DNA of 64,000 nt from Sphingomonas alba (GCF_023516555.1 NZ_JAMGBD010000001.1:1684501-1748500); one strand, 5' to 3'; counted from the first letter of the stretch, positions 8,681-18,137 are shown. The notes: generated from the letters alone by a model not told the origin. Made by a program: numbers and translations.

Positions 8681-10039
8681 TTATTTCGCCGCCGTCTGGG
8701 TGGCCTTCGCCTTGACCGGCGCCGCAGGCTTCTTGTCGAGCAATGCGGCAATCACCTTCGCGTCGCGGCCGTAGAGATCCTTGTAGTCAATGATCGTACC
8801 GTCATTGAGCGCGGCCGAGCTGAAATAGACGATATAGACCGGGACCGGCTTCACGAACTTCGCCTCGACCGTCTTTTCAGTCGCCAGCACCTCGTCGATG
8901 TGCTCGCGAGTCCATTCGCCGCCATCGTCGCTGCCGAGTTCGGCCGCGAGGTCATGGATGTTCTGGGTGCGGATGCAGCCGTGGCTCAAGGCCCGGACCT
9001 GGCCATTGAAGCGGCTTCGGGCGTTCGTGTCGTGCAGATAGATGTTGTACGGATTGTACATCACGAATTTCATCTGCCCGAGCGCATTGGTCGGCCCGGG
9101 CGGCTGGCGCCAGCGCTGGACCTTGCCGTCCTTGCCCTTCACGGACACGAAGCCCGCCTTGCCGGCGACCTCCTTGTTGATGCTGGTCGGCACTTCCCAC
9201 CAGGGATTGAGAATGACGCCGGTCGCCATCGCAGTCAGCTGCGGCGTCGGTGTCTTGATCGACCCCGCAATCGCCCGCTGCTTCCAGCGCGTGACGCCAT
9301 TCTCGACCAGCGTCGCGTAGAAAGCCGGCACATTGACGATCACGTATTTGTTGCCGAGGTCGCGGGGCAGCCAGCGCCAGCGGTCCATGTTGAGCCGGAT
9401 GCGGTTGATCTTGGCCGTGTCGGATTTGTCGGTTGCCGCCAGCGCCGCCCTCAGGAAGCCATATTGCGAATGGGTCGGCAGCAGGCCCTGGAAAGCGGTG
9501 CGGATGCTGTGGGTCGCCAGCGCATAATCCAGCAATTGGCGCTGCCGCGCATCGTCCAGGTCCTTGTCGACGACAAACCAGCCTTGCCGGTCGTCGCCGC
9601 GGACATGGCCGAAGGCGAGGTCCGACGAGACTCGGTTGAAGAGGTCCGTAGCCGTCTTCGAGATGGTCATCGGGTCGCCTCCGCGGATGGCGCGGTTGAG
9701 GCCGGCGGGATCGTAATCCGCGGGGTCGAGCCCCTCGGCGCCAATGCCGATGATATAGGCAAGCAGGTCCTGGGCGTCGCTGACCTGCCACATCGGCGGC
9801 GGAAGTACTTCGAGGGCCGGGGCGGCGCCCTCGGCCGGCGGCAGGGGCGCCATTGGGTCACGCGCCGGCGGGCTGACCGGTGTCTGGATGCGCGCGTTCG
9901 GCGATTTCGGCTGCGGCTGGGCCGGGGCGTGAGGCGTGCTCGTGATTGGCTCCGCGCTCGATTGGGCGAATGCCTGGACCGGCAGCAGTGTCATCACCGT
10001 TGCCAAACTCAGCGAGCGGACAAGCTCAAACCTCTTCAC
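8681..10039 (-). CDS. YcbB-type L,D-transpeptidase
   Basis: A 452-aa periplasmic enzyme of the LdtD/YcbB class, which makes 3-3 cross-links in peptidoglycan. It has a signal peptide (about 1-26, ending QAFAQ), a Pro-rich linker, a scaffold region (about 70-230), and a catalytic YkuD domain with the signature ALSHGCIRTQN containing the Cys nucleophile. The C-terminal tail is Lys/Ala-rich. The start is the GTG at 10039 (MKRFELVRS...), preceded by ACGGGGAT; the longer open frame upstream has no signal peptide. A related enzyme is encoded at 36986. Confidence 0.9.
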   Translation of the reverse strand: MKRFELVRSLSLATVMTLLPVQAFAQSSAEPITSTPHAPAQPQPKSPNARIQTPVSPPARDPMAPLPPAEGAAPALEVLPPPMWQVSDAQDLLAYIIGIGAEGLDPADYDPAGLNRAIRGGDPMTISKTATDLFNRVSSDLAFGHVRGDDRQGWFVVDKDLDDARQRQLLDYALATHSIRTAFQGLLPTHSQYGFLRAALAATDKSDTAKINRIRLNMDRWRWLPRDLGNKYVIVNVPAFYATLVENGVTRWKQRAIAGSIKTPTPQLTAMATGVILNPWWEVPTSINKEVAGKAGFVSVKGKDGKVQRWRQPPGPTNALGQMKFVMYNPYNIYLHDTNARSRFNGQVRALSHGCIRTQNIHDLAAELGSDDGGEWTREHIDEVLATEKTVEAKFVKPVPVYIVYFSSAALNDGTIIDYKDLYGRDAKVIAALLDKKPAAPVKAKATQTAAK

Positions 10040-10230
10040 GTCGACTATCCCCGTATCTCTGTGGGTGGTTACGCATTGGCGGCGACACAGTTTTGCCTGA
10101 TCTGCATCATACACAGGATGAACAGCCTGCTCTAGAGACATTCGATGCCGAAACACATGATTGATGGCTTGCAAACCAAACGTTAAGTAGCGGCAATTAT
10201 AGAGAAAATGTCTGACACGCGGAGGGCGCG

Positions 10231-10545
10231 ATGCCTGGCAAATTTGGTCTCGAAGGTGGCATGATCCCGCGCAACGTCCGCCGTATGTTCGATGAACGCG
10301 ACGAGCCGCGCTTCGATGTCGAAGGCGAGTTGCAGACCGCCACCATGACCTTTCGCGGCAAGACCCATGTCGTCCGTGTCGGCAATATTTCGAAATCCGG
10401 CGTCATGGTGATCTTTGCTGATGTGCCGCATATCGGCGAGGACGTAGGGCTTCAGTTGCTTGACCACGGGGCGGTCGCGGGGCAGGTGCGTTGGGTCCGT
10501 GAAGGTCGCGTCGGGATCAATTTTGTTGCGCAGCTTGAATCATAA
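10231..10545 (+). CDS. PilZ domain protein
   Basis: A 104-aa single-domain protein. It contains EPRFDVEGE followed by VRVGNISKSGVMV and QVRWV, the beta-barrel pattern of PilZ c-di-GMP receptors. The RxxxR motif is imperfect (only part of it seen around DEPRF), so c-di-GMP binding is less certain than for its neighbour. The ribosome-binding site GGAGGG precedes ATG 10231. It is followed after 23 bp by a second PilZ gene. Confidence 0.82.
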   Translation: MPGKFGLEGGMIPRNVRRMFDERDEPRFDVEGELQTATMTFRGKTHVVRVGNISKSGVMVIFADVPHIGEDVGLQLLDHGAVAGQVRWVREGRVGINFVAQLES

Positions 10546-10568
10546 CGCCTGGAGATGAAGTTTTTTCG

Positions 10569-10868
10569 ATGATTAAGGCGCGCATTGCCGAAGCCGACCC
10601 GTCCGATCGTCGAAGCGAACCGCGCTACCCGATCGATGTCGAGGGCAAGGTGCGGGAGCTTGGCTCCGAAGGCACGGAAGCCCGCGTCCTCAACATTTCC
10701 GAAAAAGGCTTCATGGCTGAGACCGCCGGCGAGTTCGATGTCGGCGCCCGGATCTGGCTGATCCTGCCCGGCCGCGACCGCGCCAGCGCCATCGTCCGCT
10801 GGACGGCTGGCCTCAGGCTCGGCGCCGAATTTGCGGAACCGGTGACGCTCGAAGGGCTTGCCGACTAG
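10569..10868 (+). CDS. PilZ domain protein, c-di-GMP motif intact
   Basis: A 99-aa single PilZ domain. It has the RRSEPRYPID element (RxxxR type) and LNISEKGFMAE, which correspond to the two c-di-GMP-contact motifs of the family, and AIVRWTAGLRLGAEF at the end. It is likely a cytosolic c-di-GMP effector. It probably shares a transcript with the PilZ gene upstream. The window also encodes a GGDEF-EAL protein (42288-44624). Confidence 0.87.
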   Translation: MIKARIAEADPSDRRSEPRYPIDVEGKVRELGSEGTEARVLNISEKGFMAETAGEFDVGARIWLILPGRDRASAIVRWTAGLRLGAEFAEPVTLEGLAD

Positions 10869-11004
10869 CTGCCAGCCCATCCGACTGTGACATAACGAAC
10901 ACGGTAAACTGTCCCGAAACGACACCTACGGATTCGTCCCCATAGCTGGCATGCAACCTTCCGGCGTATTCGTCCGTTCCAACCGACCGAAAGGAACGGT
11001 TTTT

Positions 11005-11265
11005 ATGTCGAGCTATCCGACACTTGGCGATCTGCGCATGGCGCATGATCCTGCCGGCCGTGGCTATCACGCCGTGTATCGTGAGCATGAAGTGAATCAC
11101 TGCCCCGGTTGCGGGCGTACGCACTGGATCATCGGCCGGGTTTCGGCGGAGTGCGCCTTCTGCACGACGGCCTTGCCCTTGGCTGAAGCCAGCATGCGGT
11201 CGCACAGCGGCCCGGCAATCATTCACCATCGCAACCGGATGCAGTCGCCCGCCTGGGCGGCCTAG
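11005..11265 (+). CDS. Conserved hypothetical protein with zinc-ribbon
   Basis: An 86-aa protein of unknown function. A CPGCG pair near residue 32 and a CAFC pair near residue 52 probably bind one zinc ion. The rest is polar with no membrane segment. The start is ATG 11005, preceded by AAAGGAACGG; an upstream in-frame extension to 10951 lacks a ribosome-binding site. It is a single-gene unit with its own terminator. Confidence 0.72.
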   Translation: MSSYPTLGDLRMAHDPAGRGYHAVYREHEVNHCPGCGRTHWIIGRVSAECAFCTTALPLAEASMRSHSGPAIIHHRNRMQSPAWAA

Positions 11266-11290
11266 CAACAGGTCCACAAATCCCGAAGAG

Positions 11291-11321
11291 CGCCCGTCCC
11301 GCGAGGGGCGGGCGTTTCTTT
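11291..11321 (+). terminator. Rho-independent terminator
   Basis: A 10-bp GC-rich stem (11291-11300 with 11305-11314, one T-G pair) and 4-nt loop, followed by TTTCTTT. It ends the zinc-ribbon gene. Its T run abuts the stop codon of the convergent cyclophilin gene. Confidence 0.9.
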
Positions 11322-12201
11322 ATCCGCCCACCGGCCGGACCGGCACCGGCGCATTGCAAAGGTCGACGCCGCCCGCCGGACGAATGTAGAAATCGTCCTT
11401 GCGGTTCTTCCTGAGGCGTAGCCATGTTGCGAAGGAGGCTGAGCCCTCCTTCAGATATTCGAACTTGGGCCGCTCGCCTTCCGGCATCATCGAGGCCAGC
11501 TTCACCGAGGCGATCGGCACGTCGCTAGTGCGCTCCTTGTAGAAGCCCAGTGCCTCGGTCCCGCGCGGCAGGCTGGAGAGGTTCTCGATCCCGCTGACGA
11601 CGCGGCCGACGACGGCAATGTTCCGGTCGAGATGGCGGGGGGCGTGACCAATGGCGGCATAAAGTTCGCCGCCCATGCCGGTGTCGGGCGACAGGCCGCG
11701 GCCGACGCCGACGCTGCCGTAGCAGTGGGTGAGGTTGGCGGTGCCGCGCTTCGGATCGTAAGCGACCGGCCAGCCGAGCGAGAAGCCGGCGGCGGGCGCA
11801 TAGGCGTCGGGCGAGCCCAGCGGCACGATCTTCAGCCCCTTGAGCGCGCGGTGATATTCGGCGGGCGGCACCTTTACGACGCCGGCGGGCAGCGGCTTCT
11901 CGCTGTCGTTATTGCCCCATTGCGCGACGTAATTGTCCTGGACCCGGTAGATGTTCGCGCCCTGCCAGTAGCCGGCGTGCGCCAGCTTCTGGATGTTGGC
12001 GACGTGCACCGGCGCGAATTGCGGCGCCAGTTCGACGACGACGCGCTTGCCGGAAGCGAGGTCGATGACCAGCAAATCGTCGGCCGGGATCTGCGCCCAT
12101 TCCGCGGGTTTGGACGCCGCGATCGCGTCGGTCGGGGTCTTGGGCGGCGCTGGAGCCGCGGAGACCAGGGCTAGGGCGGGCAGGATTAGAAGGTGGCGCA
12201 C
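11320..12201 (-). CDS. Exported cyclophilin-type peptidyl-prolyl isomerase
   Basis: A 293-aa protein with an N-terminal signal peptide (MRHLLILPALALVSA) and a cyclophilin-like domain: VVVELAPQFAPVHVANI, HAGYWQGANIYRV, and later THCYGSVGVGRG and FAVVGRVVSGIE-like segments (here IAVVGRVVSGIE). It should assist protein folding in the periplasm. The domain has long insertions compared with a minimal cyclophilin. I chose GTG 12201, which has a GGGGG ribosome-binding site. It is divergent from purT. Confidence 0.88.
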   Translation of the reverse strand: MRHLLILPALALVSAAPAPPKTPTDAIAASKPAEWAQIPADDLLVIDLASGKRVVVELAPQFAPVHVANIQKLAHAGYWQGANIYRVQDNYVAQWGNNDSEKPLPAGVVKVPPAEYHRALKGLKIVPLGSPDAYAPAAGFSLGWPVAYDPKRGTANLTHCYGSVGVGRGLSPDTGMGGELYAAIGHAPRHLDRNIAVVGRVVSGIENLSSLPRGTEALGFYKERTSDVPIASVKLASMMPEGERPKFEYLKEGSASFATWLRLRKNRKDDFYIRPAGGVDLCNAPVPVRPVGG

Positions 12202-12273
12202 GAAAATCCCCCTGTTCGCATCAACCCGCCTGTGCGGGGTGACGAATGAATGGGGAGAAGCTAGCGAGCAGTC

Positions 12274-13443
12274 ATGCATATCGCCACCCTCATGCTTCTC
12301 GGTTCCGGTGAGCTCGGCCGCGAATTCGCCATCGCCGCCAAGCGCCTCGGCTGCAAAGTCATCGCTTGCGACCGTTACGCCAATGCCCCCGCCATGCAGG
12401 TCGCCGATGCGTTCGAGGTCTTTTCGATGCTCGACGGCGCGGCGTTGCGCGCGGCGGTCGAGAAGCACCACCCCGACCACATCGTCCCCGAGATCGAGGC
12501 GATCGACACGGCGACGCTGGGCGTTTTGGAGGGCGAGGGCTGGCACGTGGTGCCGTCGGCAAAAGCGGTGCAGCTGACCATGAACCGCGACGGCATCCGC
12601 GATTTCGCGGCGAAGGAGCTGGGCCTCAAGACCTCCGCCTATGTTTTCGCAGAAAGCCGCGATGAGGCCGTGGCGGCCGGGGACACCGTCGGCTTCCCCT
12701 GTGTCGTGAAGCCCGTCATGTCATCCTCGGGCAAGGGCCAGAGCGTCGCCAATCACGCCGACGAGCTTGGCCGCGCCTATGATTATGCCGTCGCCAACAT
12801 GCGCGGCGAACGACCTCGAGTGATCGTCGAGCAATTCATCCGGTTCGACAGCGAGATCACGCTCCTGACCATCGCGACGAAGGACGGCATCCTCTTCTGC
12901 GAGCCGGTCGGACACCGCCAGGAGGCGGGCGATTATCGGGAGAGCTGGCAACCGGCGCGACTTCCGGACGCGGCGCTCCAATCCGCGAAGGACCAGGCAG
13001 CCAAGGTCGTCAATGCACTCGGCGGGCATGGCATTTTCGGCGTCGAATTCTTCATTGCGGGCGACGAGGCCATTTTCTCCGAATTGTCGCCGCGCCCTCA
13101 CGACACCGGCATGGTCACCCTGATCAGCCAGAATTTGAACGAGTTCGAGCTGCACCTGCGCGCCATCCTCGGCCTGCCGATTCCGGCGATCGAGTTTTAT
13201 GGGCCGTCGGCCAGCGCTGTGATCCTCGCGGGCCGGGAGTGCACGGATTTCCGGTTCGAAGGGCTGGATGATGCCATGGCCCTAGGTCGCGAAGGCTCGC
13301 CCGTGGACATCCGCATCTTCGCCAAGCCGAACACGCTGAAGAATCGCCGCATGGGAGTGGCCCTCGCCCGCGCCGAAGATACGGAGCAGGCCGTGGTCCG
13401 CGCGGTTCAGGCCGCAGGTTGCGTCAGGATTGAATATTCATAG
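12274..13443 (+). CDS. purT: Formate-dependent phosphoribosylglycinamide formyltransferase
   Basis: ATP-grasp enzyme of purine synthesis. It makes formyl-GAR from GAR, formate and ATP, as an alternative to folate-dependent PurN. The 389-aa protein has the N-terminal [20 protein letters not shown], the ATP-binding [12 protein letters not shown] near residue 150, and the metal-binding GVEFFI...[12 protein letters not shown] near 260-285. ATG 12274 fits the family N-terminus. Its last codons form part of the AT-rich operator-like region before argC. Confidence 0.96.
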   Translation: MHIATLMLLGSGELGREFAIAAKRLGCKVIACDRYANAPAMQVADAFEVFSMLDGAALRAAVEKHHPDHIVPEIEAIDTATLGVLEGEGWHVVPSAKAVQLTMNRDGIRDFAAKELGLKTSAYVFAESRDEAVAAGDTVGFPCVVKPVMSSSGKGQSVANHADELGRAYDYAVANMRGERPRVIVEQFIRFDSEITLLTIATKDGILFCEPVGHRQEAGDYRESWQPARLPDAALQSAKDQAAKVVNALGGHGIFGVEFFIAGDEAIFSELSPRPHDTGMVTLISQNLNEFELHLRAILGLPIPAIEFYGPSASAVILAGRECTDFRFEGLDDAMALGREGSPVDIRIFAKPNTLKNRRMGVALARAEDTEQAVVRAVQAAGCVRIEYS

Positions 13444-13482
13444 TCTTGCATAAATATGCATTAATTTGCATAGGACCTGCAT
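13431..13482 (+). promoter_or_regulatory. Phased TGCAT repeats before argC (candidate ArgR operator)
   Basis: Four TGCAT pentamers start at 13447, 13457, 13467 and 13478, spaced 10, 10 and 11 bp, one helical turn apart. TATGCA (13455-13460) and TGCATA (13467-13472) form an inverted repeat with a 6-bp spacer. A TGAATATTCA palindrome sits just upstream at 13431-13440, matching the half-sites of the E. coli ARG box but without its 4-bp centre. The last TGCAT contains the argC start codon. An argR gene ends the same operon, so arginine-dependent autoregulation is the natural inference. Confidence 0.65.
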
Positions 13483-14482
13483 GATTCGTGCAGCCATCCT
13501 TGGTGCTTCCGGTTACGTCGGTGGCGAGTTGATGCGGCTTCTCGCTGCCCATCCGGGCATCGATGTCGCGCGGGCCTTCGGCGCGTCAGCCGCCGGCAAG
13601 CCGGTTCCTGCGTTCCATCCACACCTGAGCCTTGCTTATGGCGACTGGGCGTTCGATGCATGGGACGAGAGCCTGCTAGACGGCTGCGACCTGGTCTTCG
13701 CCGCGCTTCCGCATGGCGAGAGCCAGAAGCTGGTCGACGCCATTGGCGATCGCAAGTTCGTCGACCTCGGCGCCGATTTCCGGCTCGATACCGCCGAGGA
13801 ATATGAGCTTTGGTATGGCGAGAAGCATGAGCGGCCGGACCTGCTCTCAAGCTTCGTCTATGGCCTGCCGGAATTCCGCCGCGCCGATATCGCCGCCGCC
13901 AATCGTGTCGCCGCGCCGGGCTGTTACCCGACGGCCGCCAGCCTGGCGCTAAAGCCCCTCGTCGAAGCGGGGGTCATCGAGACAAAGGGCGTCATCGTCG
14001 ATGCCGCCTCCGGCGTTAGCGGCGCCGGCCGGATCCCCTCCCACGGCACGATCTACGGCGCGGTCGAGGGCAATTTCAAAGCTTATGGCCTGCTGAAACA
14101 TCGCCACACAGCCGAGATGCAGATGGTGACCGGCGCCGAGGTCATCTTCACGCCGCACCTCGCGCCAATGAGCCGGGGCATCCTCGCCACCTGCTATGCC
14201 CGCGCCACCGGCCCTTCGGACCCGCTGGCGATCCTCGCCGAGGCCTATGCCGCCGAGCCGTTCGTCTATGTCGGCCAGACGCCGCCCGAGACCAAATGGG
14301 CGAGCGGATCGAATGCCGCCTTCCTGACTGCACGTTACGACCAGCGCACCAACATGGTCGTCGCCATCGCCGCCATCGACAATCTCGGCAAGGGCGCGGC
14401 CGGCCAGATGATCCAGTGCGCCAACATCATGCTCGGCCTCGACGAGACGGCCGGGCTTCCCATTGCCGGAGTCTATCCATGA
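13481..14482 (+). CDS. argC: N-acetyl-gamma-glutamyl-phosphate reductase
   Basis: NADPH-dependent third step of arginine biosynthesis. The 333-aa protein has the dinucleotide-binding start [14 protein letters not shown] and the catalytic Cys148 in [11 protein letters not shown] 13481 has AGGA six bases upstream and gives the standard N-terminus; an upstream in-frame TTG lies inside the operator-like repeats. It is first in argC-argJ-argB-argR, and its TGA overlaps argJ by 4 bp. Confidence 0.96.
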   Translation: MIRAAILGASGYVGGELMRLLAAHPGIDVARAFGASAAGKPVPAFHPHLSLAYGDWAFDAWDESLLDGCDLVFAALPHGESQKLVDAIGDRKFVDLGADFRLDTAEEYELWYGEKHERPDLLSSFVYGLPEFRRADIAAANRVAAPGCYPTAASLALKPLVEAGVIETKGVIVDAASGVSGAGRIPSHGTIYGAVEGNFKAYGLLKHRHTAEMQMVTGAEVIFTPHLAPMSRGILATCYARATGPSDPLAILAEAYAAEPFVYVGQTPPETKWASGSNAAFLTARYDQRTNMVVAIAAIDNLGKGAAGQMIQCANIMLGLDETAGLPIAGVYP

Positions 14483-15642
14483 GCGTTACCGCTGCTGAAG
14501 GCTTTGTCGCCGCCGGCGTCCATGCCGGGCTGAAGGCCAGCCGCCGCGACGTCGCCTTGCTGGCGACCGACGACGGCAATCCCGTGCCGACCGCCGCCGT
14601 CTTCACCACCAACAAGTTTCGCGCCCCGCCGGTCGAGGCCTGCGTCGAGCGGCTGCAGGCGTCGAACGGCATGGCGTCGGGCGTCATCGTCAATTCGGGC
14701 AACGCCAATGCCGGCACCGGCGCCAAGGGCCGCGCCAATGCCGAGACGATGTGCGAGTCCGCGGCGGAGGCAGTCGGCTGCTCGGCGCAGGAAATGCTGG
14801 TCTGCTCGACCGGCCTCATCGGCTTCCAGCTGCCGATGCGGAAGATCCTCGGCGGCATCACCAGGCTTGGCGACGCCCTGAGCCGCGACGGCCATCGCGA
14901 CGCCGCCAAGGGTATCCTGACGACCGACACGCGCCCGAAGGAATCGCTGGTCCGCGGCGACGGCTGGACGGTTGGCGGCATGGCCAAGGGCTGCGGCATG
15001 CTGGCGCCGAACATGGCGACCATGCTCGCTTTCCTGACCACCGACGCCGATGTCGAGCGGCCGGTCCTGCAGGACATATTGTTCCGTGCCGCCGATGCCA
15101 GCTTCAACTGCCTGATCACCGACGGCGCGACCTCGACCAACGACACGGTCATGCTCTTCGCCAGCGGCCGCAAGGGGCCGCCCAAGGGCATGGCGGCGTT
15201 CGAGGACGGCGTCTTCCAGGTCTGCGAAGAATTGATGTTGCAGATGGCCCGCGACGCCGAGGGCATGACCAAGCTGGTCGTCATCCGAGTCACCGGAGCG
15301 GCCTCCGATGCCGAGGCCCGCAAGGCGGCCCGTTCGATTGGCTCGAACCAGCTGATCAAATGCAGCTGGTACGGCGCCGATGCCTATTGGGGCCGGCTTC
15401 TGGCCGAGGCCGGCTCCTGCGGCATCGCCTTCGAGGCTGACAAATCGTCGGTCAGCTATGGGGGCATCAAGGTCGCCGAGGGCGGAGTCGAGATCGCCCA
15501 CGACGCCAAGGCGGTCCTCGCTCACATGAAAGGGAAGGAGATCGACATCCTCGTCGATCTCGGCATCGGCTCGGGCCAAGGCCGCGCCGTCTCAGTCGAC
15601 CTTGGTCCCGGCTACATCAAAGAGAATGCGGCGACCTCATGA
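14479..15642 (+). CDS. argJ: Glutamate N-acetyltransferase (ornithine acetyltransferase)
   Basis: Recycles the acetyl group from N-acetylornithine to glutamate and may also make acetylglutamate from acetyl-CoA. The 387-aa proenzyme is expected to self-cleave before Thr181 in NMATMLAFL, giving alpha and beta chains. [11 protein letters not shown] near residue 71 and the DGATSTNDT segment are further family motifs. A Cys (KGCGM) stands where Ala or Ser is usual next to the cleavage site. ATGA overlaps join it to both argC and argB. Confidence 0.96.
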   Translation: MSVTAAEGFVAAGVHAGLKASRRDVALLATDDGNPVPTAAVFTTNKFRAPPVEACVERLQASNGMASGVIVNSGNANAGTGAKGRANAETMCESAAEAVGCSAQEMLVCSTGLIGFQLPMRKILGGITRLGDALSRDGHRDAAKGILTTDTRPKESLVRGDGWTVGGMAKGCGMLAPNMATMLAFLTTDADVERPVLQDILFRAADASFNCLITDGATSTNDTVMLFASGRKGPPKGMAAFEDGVFQVCEELMLQMARDAEGMTKLVVIRVTGAASDAEARKAARSIGSNQLIKCSWYGADAYWGRLLAEAGSCGIAFEADKSSVSYGGIKVAEGGVEIAHDAKAVLAHMKGKEIDILVDLGIGSGQGRAVSVDLGPGYIKENAATS

Positions 15643-16490
15643 TCACGCCCCACGATACCGCACGGCTGCTGATCGAGGCTTTGCCCTACATCCGCCGCTT
15701 CACCGGCAAGACCCTGGTCGTAAAGGTCGGCGGCCTGCCGATGACCGATCCGGATCGGGCGCGTAGCCTCGCCAAGGACGTGCTCCTTCTACACAGCGTC
15801 GGCATCCGCGTCGTGCTCGTCCATGGCGGCGGGCCGCAGATCGATGAGCAGATGGAGCGCGCCGGCATAGCCGTACAGCGGATCGACGGCCTCCGAGTCA
15901 CCGACGCCGACACGCTCGACATTGTCCGCATGGTGCTGGTCGGCAAGACCAACCGCGACCTGGTCGCCGCGATCAACGCATTGGAGCCGGTGGCGATCGG
16001 CGTCGCCGGCGAGGATGGGCGGCTGCTGGAGGTCGAGCCGGTGGACGAACGGCTGGGCTTTGTCGGCCGTGTCACCAAGGTCCGTGGCGAACTGCTCCAC
16101 GACTTCCATGATGACGGTTTGATTCCGGTGGTCTCCACGGTGGGCGCCGATACCTCGGCCCAGCCTTACAACATCAACGCCGACGACGCCGCCCGCGCCA
16201 TCGCCATCGCCATGAAGGCGGAGAAGATCATCTATCTGACTGGCGCTCCGGGCCTGCTCGAGGACCCATCCAATCCTGACAGCCTCGTCCACCGCTTGAG
16301 CGCCGCCGAGGCTCGCGCCCGCATCGCCGATGAAAGCGTCACCGGCGGCATGATCCCCAAGCTCCTTGCCTGCGCCGAGGCGATCGAGGGCGGCGTCGGA
16401 AGCGCCCACATGATCGACGGTCGTGCCGAGCATGCCATCCTCATCGAACTCTTCACCGACGCCGGCATCGGCACGATGGTGACCCAATGA
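15639..16490 (+). CDS. argB: Acetylglutamate kinase
   Basis: Phosphorylates N-acetylglutamate, the second step of arginine synthesis. The 283-aa amino-acid-kinase-fold protein has VHGGGPQID near residue 62, [18 protein letters not shown] and GGMIPKL with the catalytic Lys. The usual KYGGNAM phosphate-binding segment reads KVGGLPM, and the usual LTDVxG reads LTGAPG, so this is a divergent member. It is the third gene of the operon, with 4-bp overlaps on both sides. Confidence 0.92.
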   Translation: MITPHDTARLLIEALPYIRRFTGKTLVVKVGGLPMTDPDRARSLAKDVLLLHSVGIRVVLVHGGGPQIDEQMERAGIAVQRIDGLRVTDADTLDIVRMVLVGKTNRDLVAAINALEPVAIGVAGEDGRLLEVEPVDERLGFVGRVTKVRGELLHDFHDDGLIPVVSTVGADTSAQPYNINADDAARAIAIAMKAEKIIYLTGAPGLLEDPSNPDSLVHRLSAAEARARIADESVTGGMIPKLLACAEAIEGGVGSAHMIDGRAEHAILIELFTDAGIGTMVTQ

Positions 16491-16948
16491 CCGCCGCCAA
16501 GCAGCAGCGCCAGCGGATGATTGCCGACTGGTTGAGACAGCACAGGATCGGCAGCCAGGAGGAACTGGTTGCGCGGCTCGACCTGGCAGGCGTTCCGGCG
16601 ACCCAGGCCACTGTCAGCCGCGACCTCGACGAGCTGGGCGCCGTCCGTATCCGTCGCGACGGGACCATGCATTATCGCTTGCCGGAGCAATTGGAGACGG
16701 GCGAAGCCGGGCGGCTCGACCGGCTTCTCAGCGAATGGGTGACCGACATTGTCACGGCCGGGAATCTCATTGTCCTCAAGACGCCGCCGGGCTCGGCGAA
16801 TCTCGTCGCCAATGCGCTCGATGCCGCCGGCCTTGAGGAAGTGGCCGGGACGATCGCTGGCGACGACACAATTTTCCTCGCTCTGGTCGATGGTGCAGTG
16901 CCAGGAGCGGTCGCATCGGCCCTTCGCCGCCGCCGCGAAGGGCGCTAG
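16487..16948 (+). CDS. argR: Arginine repressor
   Basis: A 153-aa transcription regulator. The N-terminal winged helix (about 1-70) contains GSQEELVARL and TQATVSRDLDELG. The C-terminal oligomerisation and arginine-binding domain has the GDDTIF motif near residue 124. It should bind the argC operator when arginine is plentiful. It starts in an ATGA overlap with argB, so the repressor is made from the operon it probably controls. Linkage of argR to argCJB is familiar from actinobacteria and firmicutes and looks unusual for an alphaproteobacterium. Confidence 0.93.
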   Translation: MTAAKQQRQRMIADWLRQHRIGSQEELVARLDLAGVPATQATVSRDLDELGAVRIRRDGTMHYRLPEQLETGEAGRLDRLLSEWVTDIVTAGNLIVLKTPPGSANLVANALDAAGLEEVAGTIAGDDTIFLALVDGAVPGAVASALRRRREGR

Positions 16949-16997
16949 GAAGCCTTTTCGTGCCGGAACGCGTTGCATACGGCAAAGGAGTCCACTG

Positions 16998-17402
16998 ATG
17001 GCCAGGCTATTGCTGCCGCTCGCCCTGCTCGCCACTTTGGCGGCCTGCAACAATGACAATCCGGCGACCCAGCCGTCGCAACCCATCGTCGTCCGCTCCG
17101 AAGGGCAGGACAAATTGCACCAGCTCGACGACATGAACCGCGCCATCGCTCTCAAGCGCGCGATCTACGAAACGGGGGGTGAATGCCGGACGGTGACCAA
17201 GTCCGGCTATGTCGGCGAATATAAGAACGTGTCCTATTGGACCGCGAGCTGCCAGGACAAATACGGCCGTAGCCGCGACTGGGCGCTGTTCGTCGGGCCG
17301 GACGAAAGCGTCCAGGTCAGGCTTTGCGAAGATGTCGTGAAGGCGGGACTCCCCGCCTGCACCATCAAGCCCGGAGCCAAGGTCCCGAGCAAGGTCGGCT
17401 AG
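16998..17402 (+). CDS. Small lipoprotein, unknown function
   Basis: A 134-aa precursor with a lipoprotein signal: hydrophobic stretch LLLPLALLATLAAC, with the lipobox Cys near residue 17. The mature part has four further Cys residues, which could form two disulfides, and an aromatic segment around YKNVSYWTASC. No family recognised. ATG 16998 is preceded by AAAGGAG. It may be read through from argR, which ends 49 bp upstream. Confidence 0.8.
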   Translation: MARLLLPLALLATLAACNNDNPATQPSQPIVVRSEGQDKLHQLDDMNRAIALKRAIYETGGECRTVTKSGYVGEYKNVSYWTASCQDKYGRSRDWALFVGPDESVQVRLCEDVVKAGLPACTIKPGAKVPSKVG

Positions 17403-17410
17403 GCTTCAGG

Positions 17411-17689
17411 TCAGTCGCACTTCCGGGTCGTCTTCACCGACCCGTCGGCGCCGCCTTCCTTGATCGTGACGCAGGCGCCCTGGCGGGTTTCCTCGCGCCA
17501 GCTGCCGTCCGGATTGGTGATCCGGTTGCCCGGCTTCGGCACCCGCTGGCCGTCCTTGATTTCATAGTTGAACGGCGTGTTCTGGGTGCCCGCCTGCTGA
17601 CCGCCCGCGTTCTGCGCATAGGCCGCGCCTGCAGCCAGCGCCGCAACGGCGACGCCGCCAACAACGAACATGATCGCACGACGAGTCAT
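17411..17689 (-). CDS. Small exported protein, unknown function
   Basis: A 92-aa protein with a signal peptide (MTRRAIMFVVGG... ending AYAQ near residue 26). The mature part is polar, with NPDGSWREETRQG and two Cys residues (ACVTI and the near-terminal KCD). No family recognised. ATG 17689 has AGGAG seven bases upstream. Longer in-frame starts would spoil the signal peptide. It is convergent with the lipoprotein gene at 16998. Confidence 0.72.
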   Translation of the reverse strand: MTRRAIMFVVGGVAVAALAAGAAYAQNAGGQQAGTQNTPFNYEIKDGQRVPKPGNRITNPDGSWREETRQGACVTIKEGGADGSVKTTRKCD

Positions 17690-17813
17690 GGAATTTCTCC
17701 TCATGGCACCCTTCATAACGCCGGCGAAGTGAACCGCCGCTGAAAGTGCCTGCAGCCCGGCGTTCATACAGCAAAGAGCGCGCGAAGCCGATAATCTTTT
17801 TGGAAAGAAAGAC

Positions 17814-18026
17814 TTAGAGGCCTTTGATAGCCTTTTCCAGCTTCTTCATGTCCTCGTCTTTGACGGGGGCGCCGGTGATGTCGGTAGCTTGGGCCTGCTC
17901 ATCCTTCTTGGCAGGGGCGGGCGGGCCAGGTGTAGCGACCTGCATCGCGAAATAGATGATCCCGGCCGCCCAGATGAGCGCCATCCAGCGACTCTTGAAT
18001 ATCGACGAGTGCTTCATCGGGATCAT
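17814..18026 (-). CDS. Small single-helix membrane protein
   Basis: A 70-aa protein with one membrane helix (about 12-32, WMALIWAAGIIYFAMQVA) and a charged tail ending in EDMKKLEKAIKGL. Function unknown. The ATG at 18026 is used; ATG three codons later is also possible. A TTAACC sequence ends 22 bp before the ATG, as in three other small genes of this region. Confidence 0.65.
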   Translation of the reverse strand: MIPMKHSSIFKSRWMALIWAAGIIYFAMQVATPGPPAPAKKDEQAQATDITGAPVKDEDMKKLEKAIKGL

Positions 18027-18110
18027 GGCCCCAAGAATGCGCCGACAAGGTTAAGGGAGAGTTGCCGCGCCTTTGAAAGGCTGCGGATAGGCGAGGCCCA
18101 TAAACGGAAA

Positions 18111-18137
18111 GGACCGGAAGTGTTGCCACTTCCGGTC
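18111..18137 (-). terminator. Strong hairpin, probable terminator
   Basis: A perfect 12-bp stem (18111-18122 with 18126-18137) with a very short loop, about 105 bp beyond the stop of the minus-strand gene at 18244. On the minus strand it is followed by TTTCCGTTTA. A structured small RNA end is an alternative. Confidence 0.55.
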
